A stretch of DNA of 64,000 nt from Byssochlamys sp. IMV 00236 (Eukaryota; Ascomycota; Eurotiomycetes; Eurotiales; Thermoascaceae). Under the pieces are notes generated by a model. It searched no databases and had not been told where the DNA came from. It was given only the letters and a program-made list of their open reading frames with translations. Below are positions 37,274-49,467 of the stretch, piece by piece. The DNA is taken from the NCBI GenBank assembly GCA_001931875.2, contig MSJH02000482.1, positions 124,001-188,000 on the forward strand. The letters are read 5' to 3'. The translations under genes and the position numbers were made by a program. Each line of letters begins with the position of its first letter. The first letter of the stretch is position 1.

Positions 37274-38535
37274 TTAAACACCTTCGAACCACTTGTGTGC
37301 TAATGCCTCGCGGGCTGTGATTCTCCTTTCCGGATCAAAATTGGTCATGGCACAAATAAGACTTTTAAAATCATCATCCACACCGTCCCAAAGGGAAAAG
37401 GGTCTGCGCGGGTTGTCTTCACTAAAACCATTCCAAGTTACTTGAAAAACGTCAACCCAGGGACTATCCCCAAGTAATTTCAAGAACTCTTTCAATCCAT
37501 CTTCATCTGCAAAGTATGAGAGTTGGCGTTCAATTATAATAGCCAAGGGCTCCACGCCCTCTTCCAGTTCATCTTCCCCCACGGCAAAGATGACGCGCTT
37601 ATGCATCGCGTAAATGCACTAATATGGATAGTGATAAGCCCCCAGAATCGAAAAATTGATAGGAGTAGAAATCGACAGCAAACTTACAACAAGAGCAAAA
37701 GAGAAAATATCAGATGGTTTATTCACAGATCCTCCTGCGTGGGCTTCAGGACTCCTCCACATCCAGTTGCCCGGCTGTTTTCCAATCATATGTGATCCAG
37801 GAGGAATATGGGCGGCATCTTCAAGATCCCCAAGTTGGACACGCTCGATAGTAATCCCGTCCTGGTCACGTTTCCAGTCGATAAAAACATTATCCGCCTT
37901 GATATCTATCCAAAAATAAGTCACCGCTCATAGTTCTGCAAAGGGTTGAGCCTACCTGTATGGACAATGTCTTGATCATGGAGTTCTGCAATTCCTCGAA
38001 GGGTATCTTTGAGGATCCTCTTTTTAACCTCAAGGGGCAAATCCTCCCGAGCAAGGTGTAAGAGATGATCTGCGAAGTACTCAAAAACGAATATCGATCT
38101 CTCAGGGATGGTGTCTTGTGCGAGACGGACATGGCTAGCACCACTTTGTAGTAGGCGGTTATTGATGCCTTGAAGGTCTGTGAGATTAGCCGGTTGAATG
38201 TACTTCAGTATAAACTTTTGGTTGCCGTCACTGAGAAAGCATTTAGTCGGTAATCGCGAGGAGTAATTAGCGCCAACTCACTTTGCAAGGTAAACCTGGA
38301 GTAGAGGAGATGTTTCCTTCCGAAGGACACCCTCGATCTTGTAATTACGACCAGACTGGCCGATGTACTCCTGGGGGTTTACCGGGGTAGTCGACGTTGT
38401 ATTTACTCTGCGTTGTTGAAGGGTTTTTGGTAACGTGAATTTGCAGTTGGAAAGTTTGAGCGTCCCAAGATTGAAATATGCCCGATTTCTGAAAGAGCGA
38501 ACAGCTAACAAAAAGAGGGAACCTTGTGGCAGCAT
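37274..38535 (-). CDS. Fungal protein-kinase-like protein with probable mitochondrial presequence
   Basis: Exons are 38282-38535, 37956-38230, 37688-37905 and 37274-37618, giving 363 aa. The N-terminus is hydrophobic and Arg-rich without acidic residues for about 50 positions (RSFRNRAYF, LQQRRVN), which fits mitochondrial import. The kinase fold is recognisable: a lysine strand (KFILKYI), the catalytic loop HTDIKADNVFIDW, and an APE-like SPEAH in the P+1 region. The position of DFG reads DLE. The glycine loop is weak. The C-lobe ends RRITAREALAHKWFEG, a classic subdomain XI. It resembles a family of fungal kinase-like proteins known to me only as hypothetical. Activity is uncertain because DFG is altered. 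Confidence 0.75.
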
Positions 38536-40342
38536 TAGGGGCAACCGATCTGAAGATAATCGTGAGGCTCATGGGATGTTGCTAGTACTCGAGCAATAAT
38601 GCAAGAAATTGGGCTGGCAGATTCACTTCAGATTATTCTCATTTGACCATCAATATCAGCGCTCTAGTTCTATTTGCTTCACACAGCGAGGATGGACCTG
38701 CCAGATAATGAGTATTTCATTTGAAAGAGGTTTATCTTGTAGGTCTATCTCTCGTGCGCCTGTACACGGATTACTAGGGATCCTACGGCACTGAGCGCCA
38801 ATAACCAAGAAAATAATGCCGGTAGTAAGGTCACCTGAGTATCCAAGAGCAGAAAGCGGTATATAAACACGTGATTTTGAAAGGACCAATTAGAAAGAGG
38901 CTTGGCACAGTAACGTAAAAGGAAATCGGAGCCCCGGCGATCCGGAGTTCCGTTTCCCCTGGCCAATGACCGATTCGGGACTCCGTGTGCATCCTACCTA
39001 ATGCTCGATTTTATGCATTTTCTAATACTTTCTGGAAATAGTTATGCGTCGCTCGGGAATCGGCTCGGACGATCTGCATGGAATGTCTGTCGAACAGGAT
39101 CGTCGACAATAATACTCGATAAAACGCAAGAACAAAAAAAAATAATAATAAAGAGAAATGGGGACTCTCAAGCACATGCAGAATACGAACAAGACGTCGT
39201 TTCCGCTGACTATTCAGCATTGTCATTGGACAAAGCCACTTTCGAGCCTGACCAGGGATTCAGGCATCGCATCGATTGTCAATGGTGGCCCTCCATTCCG
39301 TTTCGGGAAGTAGGCTGTTAAATGGATGTATGTACAGTACAAAGCGTACCTAGATAGCTGTCCTCTGGACAACTGGACTGCAAAGTCAACACGTAAGAGA
39401 TGACTGTCAGCGTTTTCGGGACCTCTGGCCGGAGATGTCAGAACCTTTTTATTCTGACAAGGTGATTCAACCTGCGGTCATACCGATGATGATTCGACAG
39501 TGTCACAACCTTGCAGCAGAGTAGAGAGCATCGCAGGGACAGCAAAATGGTCATCGCGACGATCTTATCCATCGGCTTAGATAGGGCTGATCCACTGCAC
39601 TCTTGCTCTCTCACCTGACTATATTATTACTATATACAATAATGCCCGTAGCGGTGTCTTTTTCGATATACTGTACTACCAGGGGTCGAAAGAGTTCGAG
39701 CAGTGCGCCTTGGCATAATCTAAGGGCAGATTTCCTGATACGCACATCTCCGGGTTCTCCCTTCAGAAGAAAAGCAATCAGCGATAATTAATGGTCGGTA
39801 AGTTATAGGATGACTTGTCATTTAATTGTCCTCCGGCTGTCCCGGAAAGGCTGGCAACGGAAGACGGAAGGAAACAGAGAGCGAGGCCGACAGACGAGCG
39901 ATCGACCACAACAAGCATGAGATGATATTACTCTCTCTATTCGACCGTCTTTCTGCGTGTCAACAGATGGATCTGCAGTGTTTGGACGAACAGGAATACG
40001 TCGACTGGAGGTCTTTGCTTCATCAAGAAAGAAAGAAAGAAAAAAAAACAGATAAAACCAAGGACGAGATCGATGATGTCAAAGAGAGCCCCGGAGCGGC
40101 GTTACGTCAGCCCCCGATCAGCCGGTCCAGCCTTGGCCTTTTTTTACTTGCGTCGAGTTAGCTAATTGACGATTATATTAATTAAAACACTGCCCGACAT
40201 GGCCATCCGGTCCTAGGGCGTCTATCTTTTCGAAAAAGCCTTAATCGACAATTTCGCCTTCCTACCAGTATCAACCCCCTCGAGCAAATCATGCCCCTCG
40301 CCGTTTGAGCCTCTGTCGCCCGCCACATCGAACACGCCCTCC
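38536..40342. other. Long divergent intergenic region
   Basis: About 1.8 kb between divergent genes. Open frames (39001-39321, 39826-40161) lack a recognisable domain and a convincing start. It is read as two promoters plus spacer. Confidence 0.45.
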
Positions 40343-41740
40343 ATGGATGAAGAAGGGGCGGTGCATCATTCGGATGTCCCTCCGCCACTGCCATACTCCC
40401 TGCGAGATCGAAAGAAATCGATAGCCTTCTTCTGGACCATTTTTGTAATCGACACTCTCGCCCAACCGCTGATCCTCTACTATACATTATGGTACCTGAC
40501 GCCTCTATCTCACAACCTGGGTATGATTTGGGAACAATGGCCTCTGACGGGTACGAATCGATTGCTGACCCATGGATAGTCTTCTCCATCAGTACCGCCT
40601 GCCTGGGCGGAGTCTCCGTCTTCGAATACTTTTATCGGTTCTACAACCTGTTTAGGAAGGGTTCAAAGGCCAGGCCGCTGAATGCACGGCGATCATGGGT
40701 ACGTTTGGCATACAAATCCATTCAAAGGGATAAGCCGTTGACGGAATTCTAGCTGGACTTTTTCCACATCAACTTCACCATCGTATGGCTGATCCTGGCC
40801 GTCGAGCTGATAGTGTAGGTGAAACGTGCTCTGCGATTCCATTGCGACAACCGGTTGCTAACACACACCCATAGTGGAACCTCCGCTACAGAGCCTTACA
40901 GTGAGCATTCGCCGAGTTTGCAATTGGTTCGAGAAAAGGTATTCTAACCAATTGACAGTCCGCTTGTTGGCCATGCCTCTGCCTACGGTGATGTACTACT
41001 TTGGCGCCGTTCATCTCTCCCTCGATATCCTGCGGATGCGCGGCTATAAAGCCCCCTTCCGCATCTCGTCCACGCCACGAGGGTCCCCCATGCCCACTGC
41101 TCTTTACGTCCTTATCGAAGACATCGTCGCAGTCGACGGCGGAGGTGGTCAGAAATATCGATACGCACTGCGCACACGGTACCTTTCCAGTCCATACTTC
41201 CGGCATATGCTGTTTGAGATGAATTGCTTCTGGGCAGGAGGTTCCCTTATTTTTGCTGGAGCTATCACTGCCATTGTTTTCACCACCCCTAGAAATGTCG
41301 CGTACACTGTGAGTCAATCCATCTATGGACTTCCCCACGACGAAATACTAACTGCTCTGCAGCTAGGCTGGGCCTTGCCGTTTGCCTGGGCAGGTGTTTG
41401 GACGGCTATTACCATTCCCTGGGTTCAGTCTGATCTCCGGCGCGAGAAAGCAGCTTGGGCGGAGCACCGTGGTCTTGGTGGCATCCCTTACACTGACGAT
41501 ATCAACGCCCCCACCCCTCCTACTCGTTTCGAATCCGTTCAGGACCGGTTGAGCTTTCTACCTTTCCATCGTGAGAAGCAGTCTGCACCGACCTCATCGG
41601 ATGACCGAGAAGATGGCCCTTCGAGAGATGACATGGATGGACAGGTTGACGATAAAGACACTGAGCAGTCGCACGAATTGCAAACACAGCATACTCACCG
41701 AGATCAGCAACCGCATCAGGAGCAACAGGCGCAGTCATAG
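40343..41740 (+). CDS. Uncharacterised six-span fungal membrane protein
   Basis: Exons are 40343-40520, 40580-40698, 40753-40814, 40875-40900, 40959-41308 and 41363-41740, giving 370 aa with all phases consistent. Six hydrophobic segments are visible: FFWTIFVIDTLAQPLILYY, VFSISTACLGGVSVFEYF, FTIVWLILAVELIV, LPTVMYYFGAVHLSLDIL, FWAGGSLIFAGAITAIVF and LGWALPFAWAGVWTAITI. A basic loop precedes the third. The last ~80 residues are hydrophilic, acidic and then Gln/His-rich, presumably cytosolic. I do not recognise a transporter or enzyme signature. One exon is only 26 nt. The gene converges with the GT90 gene. Confidence 0.75.
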
Positions 41741-42679
41741 TACCTTTGATCGTTATTACCATGTTCTTGATACCCCCCATTTCCCCCGCGGATGGTGTTC
41801 GTTGAGCTATTAAGGCCCAGTCAATAATTTTTTTCCCCTTGATGATACGATATTTACGATTGATATGTTCCATGTTCTACACCCGCTGTAGCCCATTCCC
41901 TTTCTAATCTATTCCCATCATAAGGTTTGCCTTCTGAAGAATGTGTTGATATATATATATCTATACATTTGGTTCTATCAAATCAGCATGGGCGATGCCT
42001 GATTCTTGGATTCTTCATCAAAACACTGCAATACCCTTCCATGAAGGCACCATATCTTTCTCCCTAAACCATGTACTATATATACTACGCTATTATGTTT
42101 CACGCTGATGTAACCCCCTTGCATACGGCAACTAGGTGAACTGGTCAACCAGACCATGAATGAAGAATTCATTTTAACGCTTCGAGCGCAAAAATTACTA
42201 TGATTTAAAAACTGTCTTGATTGAATCTTTCTTTTTAACATTATTTTCCTTCCCATATATTCGACTCTCGTTGGCCACTATGCATTTTATACACAAAAGC
42301 GCCCCCGCAGGAAGATCTTAATTCCTTATGTCAAACGCCAGTGCCGGTAAAAGTATGCAGTCAAGCCAAGACCCATAGATCGAAACACTGGAGGTTTGCC
42401 TCCGACAAGTCGTAGCAATAGATAACGATGATAATAATCAGAAGAAGGGTATTCTCGTGGATACAAGAGTAGAGGAAATGCAAAAAAGGGCACATGATAA
42501 GTAAAAGAAGAGGTGGGCCGCCGGGCGAAATCAAAAAAAAATATCAACAGCGATGCGATGACGGGCCCTGAGTGAAAATGACAAACCACAGTCGAAAGAG
42601 ATGGCGTAGGTATATACAACAAGAGGTAGATGGGAATGACCACATTATCAATCACCAAAGTGCATATCTTGACTTTGAA
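41741..42679. other. Convergent intergenic region
   Basis: About 940 bp of AT-leaning sequence between the membrane-protein gene and the GT90 gene. Read as 3' UTRs; nothing else supported. Confidence 0.45.
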
Positions 42680-44541
42680 TCACACAGAGAACCCAAGATT
42701 GTCCCGATTATCGTCGACTAAACGTCCATATCTGAGATATATGGGTCAGTAAAAAAAAAAAAAAAAAAAAAACGAGATGCGAAGGTCTGGAAGGGGCCCG
42801 CTTACTCTAATAATAGCCTGAAAAACCAAGCTTCAAGATCAATGTTCCGTAACGCTTTCTCTGCCCACTCTTTGCCCTGTTTGGCTAATCGCGGACCCTG
42901 TATTCTCCCCTCCTCTTCGGCAATGAAATAGCGCACACTCTCGACATATTCGTCGCCGTTCGTACTCAAGGGCACATAGTGTACCCACGGTTTCAACCAT
43001 TCGTCGTGCCATTCACGGAAGACGGAAAGTTTGTAGACTAAGCTGTTGCTCAGCAAGAAAGCATAGTAACGACCGCTGAAGGCGTTGCCATCAATGTCCA
43101 CCAGGTACTTGTAAGCCCAGGCGTCCTGTTGGCCTGCAGGTTTGACAACCTCGAAGAACTCCCGCTGCGCTGCGCAGTCGTCAGGATCACATTGGCCGAT
43201 GAAGGTGAACTTGACATCGAACCAATCGCTATAGTCCCTACGACGAATCCTCTTCGCGGCCCATTTGTCTTCCTCGTTTTTCTCAAGAACAAGCGTGGTA
43301 TCGGGGGCGTTGATCTTCTTAACAAACTGCTGTCGGTGCTGTCTTCGCCAGCCGCCCCCTCGAGAGAATCCTCCGGTTGTTGACCCCCTCCAGTACAGCT
43401 TGTCCTTTTTGGCATCCCAATCGAAATCCTTCCTTGCTTCATAGGGGACCTTCTCAATCCAGTACCACGGACTGGGGTACAATATGTCCTGAAAACTGGA
43501 AATCTTGCTCTGCGAAAACACCGGGAACAAGTCGTGAACAATATCGAATGCGTTCGGTCGGTCAAAGAATCCAAAAGTATTCCTGAGGGATGGTGACAGG
43601 CAGATGTCGGAGAAGGCAGTGGTATTGTAGATGAAGCCGAGCTCGCCGTAGCCGTACGCGGTAACATTGTCGGACTGATTCTCGTCGAGCGAACGGGCCG
43701 GACTGTCGACGGGGCACGAAATCCGCGAATTCGTCCACGTAGGCTGGTGAGCAAAGCGGTTGAAACGCGTTGTGCGGACCTCCTCGATCCGATCGCCTTT
43801 ATTCACATCTGCTGGCCTTGAGGACCACGAATTCCTCGGGGGCACGTTTTTAGAGGCGGACACTTCGATCCGGTTCGTAGCAATGTTCACCAGTCTCTGC
43901 AGATCCTCGTTCGCTAGGATGACACGCGGCTCGTCGTGAGTATTAAAGACCAGGTCCATATCAGGGAGGTATTCAATAAACTTTTCCATCATGTGGACAG
44001 TCGCATCCCGCTGCCACTTGCGCCCATCTCCGCCTCCCTCGACCTTAGTGACTTTACCGTTTCTGATCAGGAGACCGATCATGGCATTGTCAAATCCCAA
44101 CGTCTCCCGCGCTCGGTCACGGATCGTTTTCGGGTCCAGGGCCCAGAAGGGCAACAAGGAGTTGTAAATCGTATCATAATCGTCAATGATCTGCACATCA
44201 TGCCTTTTGGCAAACTCGAACCACTTGTCGAAATGCGGCGGAGGATACATGCGATAGCGGCGACGGTATTCCTGGACAGCCTCCTCTAGAGTGGAGGACT
44301 GGCGCGAGCGCTGTGCACTGAATTTAGCGTCGCCATCCTCGATGAGTTTGGCAATGGGGTGCGACTTCTCCGATGGCGGAGGCAGCAGAGACTTGAAATT
44401 GGGCGGCAAACTGTTCTCGAATGGCTCGCTGCCGGTGAAGTCGAAGGAGCTCTCGACGGCGGACGGGCCCTTGATCAGAATGATGGACAGGCCGACTAAG
44501 GTGATCACCCCCAGCAAGACGACAAGCCGTTGCAGGCGCAT
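42680..44541 (-). CDS. GT90/CAP10-family glycosyltransferase
   Basis: Type II Golgi-type membrane glycosyltransferase of the CAP10 family, known for xylosyl transfer in Cryptococcus; the substrate here is unknown. Exons are 42806-44541 and 42680-42731, giving 595 aa. The N-terminal segment RLVVLLGVITLVGLSIILI is a signal anchor. The family core is visible in FDWDAKKDKLYWRGSTTGG and DIDGNAFSGRYYAFLLSNSLVYK, the likely donor-binding region. The short last exon adds YGRLVDDNRDNLGFSV, which matches the conserved family ending and supports the splice over a stop four bases past the donor. The terminal intron contains a T22 tract just before the branch site. Confidence 0.9.
42751..42772. repeat. 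22-bp A/T homopolymer in an intron
   Basis: A run of 22 A on the plus strand (T on the coding strand) lies inside the last intron of the GT90 gene, upstream of ACTGAC, the probable branch site. Confidence 0.9.
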
Positions 44542-45264
44542 CCTGCCATCAGGTTCTCTAGAGCACGATGGACAGAGGAGGCATAAGAGCGAGCGTGAAC
44601 AGCTGGGACCAGGACACCATGAGCTGGAGCGTCAGAGTGTCGTGTGTATCCAGCCGATTGCAGAAAAGAAACTTCCTGGAGAGAAGCGGAAGAGAGGAAG
44701 AGAGACAGAGAGAGAGAAGAGAGTTGAGTTGCGTGTTGCTTGCTAACCTTGTTCTGTTACGGAGCCACGGGTACGCCAATAATGAGGCCAAGTTGACCTG
44801 TCCACCCGATTTCGGCCACGATCCGTCTGCTTCTCAAGGAAAAAGGCTGTGAATTATGATAATCAACTACATATCATCGTACTCTAGATACCCTAGAGTA
44901 GACGCTTGCTCGACGATCGCAGGGGGCCGCCGTCCTGGTACATTCCTCGCTCTTGTTCTGCGAGCGGCAACTTTATCTCGATCATCCTTCGCCAAACGGT
45001 GACTAAACCCAACGCGGTCCAGGCCCTTGGTTAGTTGGTGGATCTTTTGCGTGTCTCAACCACGAGGCAAAACTCCCGCTAGACTAGGGGATAGGATCCC
45101 ATTCCTGCTCGTGTCATATAGACAAGCTTGATGGACGGCTTCGGCAGAAGACAGGACCGCGTCCCTCTCCGCGCTTGATATACACGGGCTTTCTGATGGC
45201 GTACCATATACAAAACTCCAAAAAGGGCATTCAACGTTTCACCACTACTGCATCTAGAAGAATC
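44542..45264. other. Intergenic region upstream of the GT90 gene
   Basis: About 720 bp between two leftward genes. It should hold the GT90 promoter; the first 200 bp carry purine-rich tracts (leader on the minus strand is pyrimidine-rich). No gene supported. Confidence 0.45.
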
Positions 45265-46395
45265 TTAACCGAGATGCTTGGCACTGCTGCCCCTTTTGCC
45301 TGCACTCTTGCCTGCATCCATTGCCCAGCAGCATCCCACACTGATCACAAAAGCTCCCAGAGATTCCAGGACGAAAGTCCGTGCGTAGACCACATGAAAA
45401 TATGCAGCTGCAAGCAATCCAGCCACGGAAAGCAGATGTACTACGTAGAACGTCCGTCGTCTCTTGCTTACAACACGGGTTGCCCCCGGTCTCTGCGCCA
45501 TGGGACGTCTAACGAACAAGATACAGATAGCCAATACGAGGCCCGCAATGCCGTACTGGACATCGGAATCTCGGACACGCTTGACGAGGAGGGTCCCAAA
45601 GTCAGGGTGGCCCGATTGAGCAAAGAATGACAGGTACAAAACAGCATGAGCGAAAAGAAGAGGCAAGATGATCAATCGGCCGAAGAGACGATGGTAGGGC
45701 GACAATGCTGGCTGAGGTATCGATGTCACGATGGACAGGATTGACGGTAGTCCTGGATTCGACGTGAACATGAAGGAGACTGGCGACAGCAGGGTCTGAA
45801 AGGGCAGTTGGGAGAGTGCAACATGACCCAGTGACTTGGTCAGATGAAGATAATCTGTGAATCATATCCTTTTCAGTACAATGTGTTTCTCATCCTCATC
45901 ATTTCGGCTTCATATCATGCGTTCTGCACCTGTAATTGCAACAGAAACAATAGATTGAATCATAAACCTACCATTTCCGGTTTTCCAGATCGACAGCGTC
46001 AATAACAATGCAAGCCAGGACAGAATCAGCAGATACTGCTTTCGCGTCTCCTTCCACCCTTGGACAGGCGGTGAATTCCACCAGGATATACCCCGTTTCT
46101 TGGGTTCCGGTCGAACAGAGCGTTTCTTCGAAAGACGCGCATAGAGACTGATAAAAAGAACCATGGCAAGTGTCGAGTACTGAGCGTAGTGACCACGAAT
46201 AGTCAGTACATCCCGACGTTGTTGTACTTCAGCAGGTGAAAGAGAGACAAAGTGATACGGCCACGATAGAGGCATGTTGAATTGGTTTATTTCTTGTGGA
46301 AGTATCCAATCTATAGACCACTGATAACCTTGGAAGGGTGCTCGTGTTAGGTTCCCAATGCCTATTGCTTCGGTGAGAGAGACGAGGTCATCCAA
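45265..46395 (-). CDS. Ferric-reductase-like transmembrane heme protein, no flavin domain
   Basis: Exons are 45972-46395 and 45265-45854, giving 337 aa, joined at Gly-Asn-Asp (KTGN, DYLHLTKSLGHVAL). Several hydrophobic spans are present, with histidines at SPYHRLFGRLIILPLLFAHAVLYL and YVVHLLSVAGLLAAAYFHVVYAR, the paired spacing of heme-ligating helices in ferric reductases and NADPH oxidases. The FAD and NAD(P) domains that follow in Fre/NOX proteins are missing, so it either passes electrons to a partner or is a membrane-domain-only paralogue. The N-terminal part (LGHVALSQLPFQTLLSPVS) fits the first conserved span. Confidence 0.8.
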
Positions 46396-47133
46396 GTAAT
46401 TGCAAAAGAGTCATATATGGATGAAAAGAGAATGACTTCTTTGTGACTGACAAGGAAGGGGTTTAATTGTCAACAATAATGGCTTCTGACAACACAGAAG
46501 AGAGACGGTGTCCGATAGAGCTGAGCTGACAAATTACCGTAGGCGATTGGACATTCCGGGAAAGTGGTCACGTTTACAAATACCCATTATGGCTTTTCAG
46601 TAGTTGTTGGACGCACTATGAATTAGTTTTATTTTTTATTTATTTTTTTGTCATAATAGTTCACTTGATATTCTGATATCGTAAATAATAATATGTCTTC
46701 AAGGCCTTGTTATCATAGCAATGAGACATGTCTTACAACTGCCTATTACTACTTCACAGTAATTGCAACATGTGGATCGTCTTTATCTTTGGCGGAGCAT
46801 CCGAGCGCGACGCAGCATAGTTTACCGTAGAAGCCCTCTACTGTACGCTGGTTACCCTCATGATACGTCGTGTCCTTGGTTGACGGGGGTGGTTTAGATG
46901 GGAAACGTTTTCATTGACGGTTTGGTCTCTACATATATCATTGGCAAAGAGAAACGCCACGAAGCATTTTTCGTCCCTGCAAAATGCCGATTGTGTCTCT
47001 AACCTGACAACAAGGTACACCTCCAATTTGCACCTGTAAGCAATGGCGCTCTTTCCCGTATCCACCGAGAATACACTTTCTACATCCGCAGCGGTGGGCG
47101 TCTAGTTGGAAGATATTGTGCTCTGTGACAACC
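46396..47133. other. Intergenic region
   Basis: About 740 bp between two leftward genes, AT-rich at 46620-46700. No gene supported. Confidence 0.45.
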
Positions 47134-49467
47134 TTACGGCGAGGTCTGCATAACCTCTTCGTGGCCGCCCGCGGCGGTTGTGGCAAAGTATCGCACATCA
47201 ACATCATCGTCTTCCTGTAGCTTCTCCAAGTTGGGCAAGATTCGTTGCTGGATCAACTCTTGCCCCTTGGGCGAGGGCGTCTTCGTTTCACCCGACTTCT
47301 CGAGGTCTATCAGGGATCCCTCAGCCGGCAGGCGGCGCAGCGTATCGATCAGCACTGCATAGGATTTGGCTACGTTGAAACGAATGTTGGGAATGTCGTC
47401 GGTCGTCAGTCTCTCCAGAATAGGGAGGATGGAGGACTCAATGATGTCGACACTGACCGCGGGAGCGAGAGTCTGTTTCCGTTAGCAAGTTGATCTTTTG
47501 CTGGTAGAAAGTCATTGCTTACAGAGATCGCAAAGCATGTAGTCATTCTGTAGAGATAGTTGGGATGTTGCCCCATGGCCATCACTTTCGGAATGATCGA
47601 CTGACTTGCCCATTCCACGCCAAATACTTCTGTGAGCTTCTTCAAGTTCTGCGTGGCAGCCTCTCGGATAGAGAAGACAGTATCTCCCAGCCAACCCATG
47701 CACAGATTACTGAGTTGCTCGTCGAAGAACTTGACACCCAACTGACTAGCGAGGAGGGGAATATATTCGATGATAGCCAGACGGACTCGCCACTGCTTGT
47801 CTTCGGCCAACTGCACAATGGCTGGAAGTAAGGACTGGGAGAGGAGCTCGATACCGATCACTAAATTGAGTCTCAGTCAACCAAGTGTCTCCCTTAAGTG
47901 TAAAGCGCGAGAAAAGCCTACCTTTGTTTACTAGCTCTAGTTTTGAGATGATGTGCAGACGCACATCGGGGAATTCGTCTTTGAGCATCTGCAAGAACAT
48001 TGGAAGAAGGTGTGCAATCGTCCTGCGGTATTGTAAGAAAAACTGCCCAAGAATGTGGCCAACAGAGAACCGGGATCTACTCACTCTTCCTTCCCAAGTA
48101 TAGGAGCAAGTCCACTGATTTGCGTTCCTAAAGCCGCACGCACATGTTGAGAAGGGTCCGAGACAAGATCTTCAATACTTGTCATAATCTCATTCAGTAA
48201 CGTCTCACGGTCAATCAGGTTGCAGAAGCCTAGGATCTATTAGCGATAAAGGTCATAGAAGGGCACACTGAGAGATTATATACCGGGAATCTGTCCAGCA
48301 ATGGCTGTGCGAACTTCAGCCTCGGTATCCTTCAACAGCTTCACGAACGCTGGCACGAGGTCGCGTGTGACAACCTCTTCATCAACCGCCTTCGCAATCT
48401 AACAAAACAAAACAGTCAGTCTTTCAATTTTAAAAGAGGACTCTCTCAAACAATACCGCTCCTACCTTCTCGAACCGATCTGCCACCATGTATCTCACCC
48501 TCCAACTCTTGTCCTCGAATAGGTTCCGCAACGAAGTCAATAGGACACCGTGACTTGACTGCTGCTCCTTTGGTATCTCCTCGGCGATAGAAATGAGAAT
48601 GTCGACAGTAAGCAGACGGACGCTATCCTGATCATCACTTGCCAGGTACTGGAATAGAGGGATCATTTCGTCAATGATGACTTGGCTGTCCATCTCCTTG
48701 ATAAATTTGGCAAGGTGAGTTGCAGACTGTCTCCGCACCATGGGGGTGTCATCGTGTACGAGACCACCAAACTGCTGTCGAAGGGTCTGCTGCAAAGCCG
48801 GGGATACTTTACGGTATGGCACACTATAGAGACCCGCGGCGGAGATCTTCGAGGTAAACCAGTCTGCTTTGGAGAGGCGAAGGGTCATGGGCACGAAATG
48901 CTCTTCGACTTGCTTCTGGGAGAGCTGATCGCAAATCTTGTTAAGGGACTCAACGGCCTATGCAGATAATCAGTAACCGGTCCCACGATATCGACAGATT
49001 CTCCCGACCTTCTCTCGGACCAGTGGTTCCTCAATTGCCGCAAGGTTTTCCAGGGGCGAGAGCAAGACATGTGCATATTCTGGTCCGCCAACATATTCAA
49101 CGAAGTTTCCCAACTCCTCGCTCAGTGCGGTCAGAACCTCATCCTCATCCTCGACAGAGTCTACCAATATCTGCGTCAGATCTCTCTTTGTTCGCCAGGA
49201 AATGCTCAGCCAGAACTAACCATCAAGGAACGGGATCAATTCTTCTCTCGTTCTCTCCGGGCCCAGAGCTAGTGCAATGGTGGACAGGCGGTGGATCGCA
49301 TTGAGACGAAGGAGCACATCATCATGCTAGACGTTCAGGTAGTCAGTCATGACACGTGCCGGTGGCTATCATATGGTTCGCTATAACGTTCGACAACGAC
49401 GTACCTTCAACTCATCAATGAGGACGGCGATGGGGTAGAGCTCATCGTTTTCACCCTGAGAGTCCAT
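47134..49467 (-). CDS. tpd3: PP2A scaffold subunit A (PR65/Tpd3)
   Basis: HEAT-repeat scaffold that holds the catalytic and regulatory subunits of protein phosphatase 2A. Nine exons: 49405-49467, 49221-49326, 49009-49160, 48466-48957, 48284-48398, 48085-48229, 47922-48022, 47523-47860 and 47134-47472, giving 616 aa, close to the 590-635 aa family range. Phases agree throughout. HEAT repeats are visible one after another, for example [54 protein letters not shown] and [17 protein letters not shown]. The start [21 protein letters not shown] agrees with homologues. The C-terminal ~30 residues beyond the last repeat are a fungal extension. The gene is divergent from the PheRS gene. Confidence 0.96.

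Noticed and set aside
38542..38572. Alternative first exon of the kinase from the ATG at 38572
   Set aside because: It would need a 34-nt intron with a poor GTTCCC donor; the ATG at 38535 reads straight through in frame.
39826..40161. 111-codon plus-strand frame
   Set aside because: Has no ATG at its opening, is Lys/Glu low-complexity, and lies in a promoter region.
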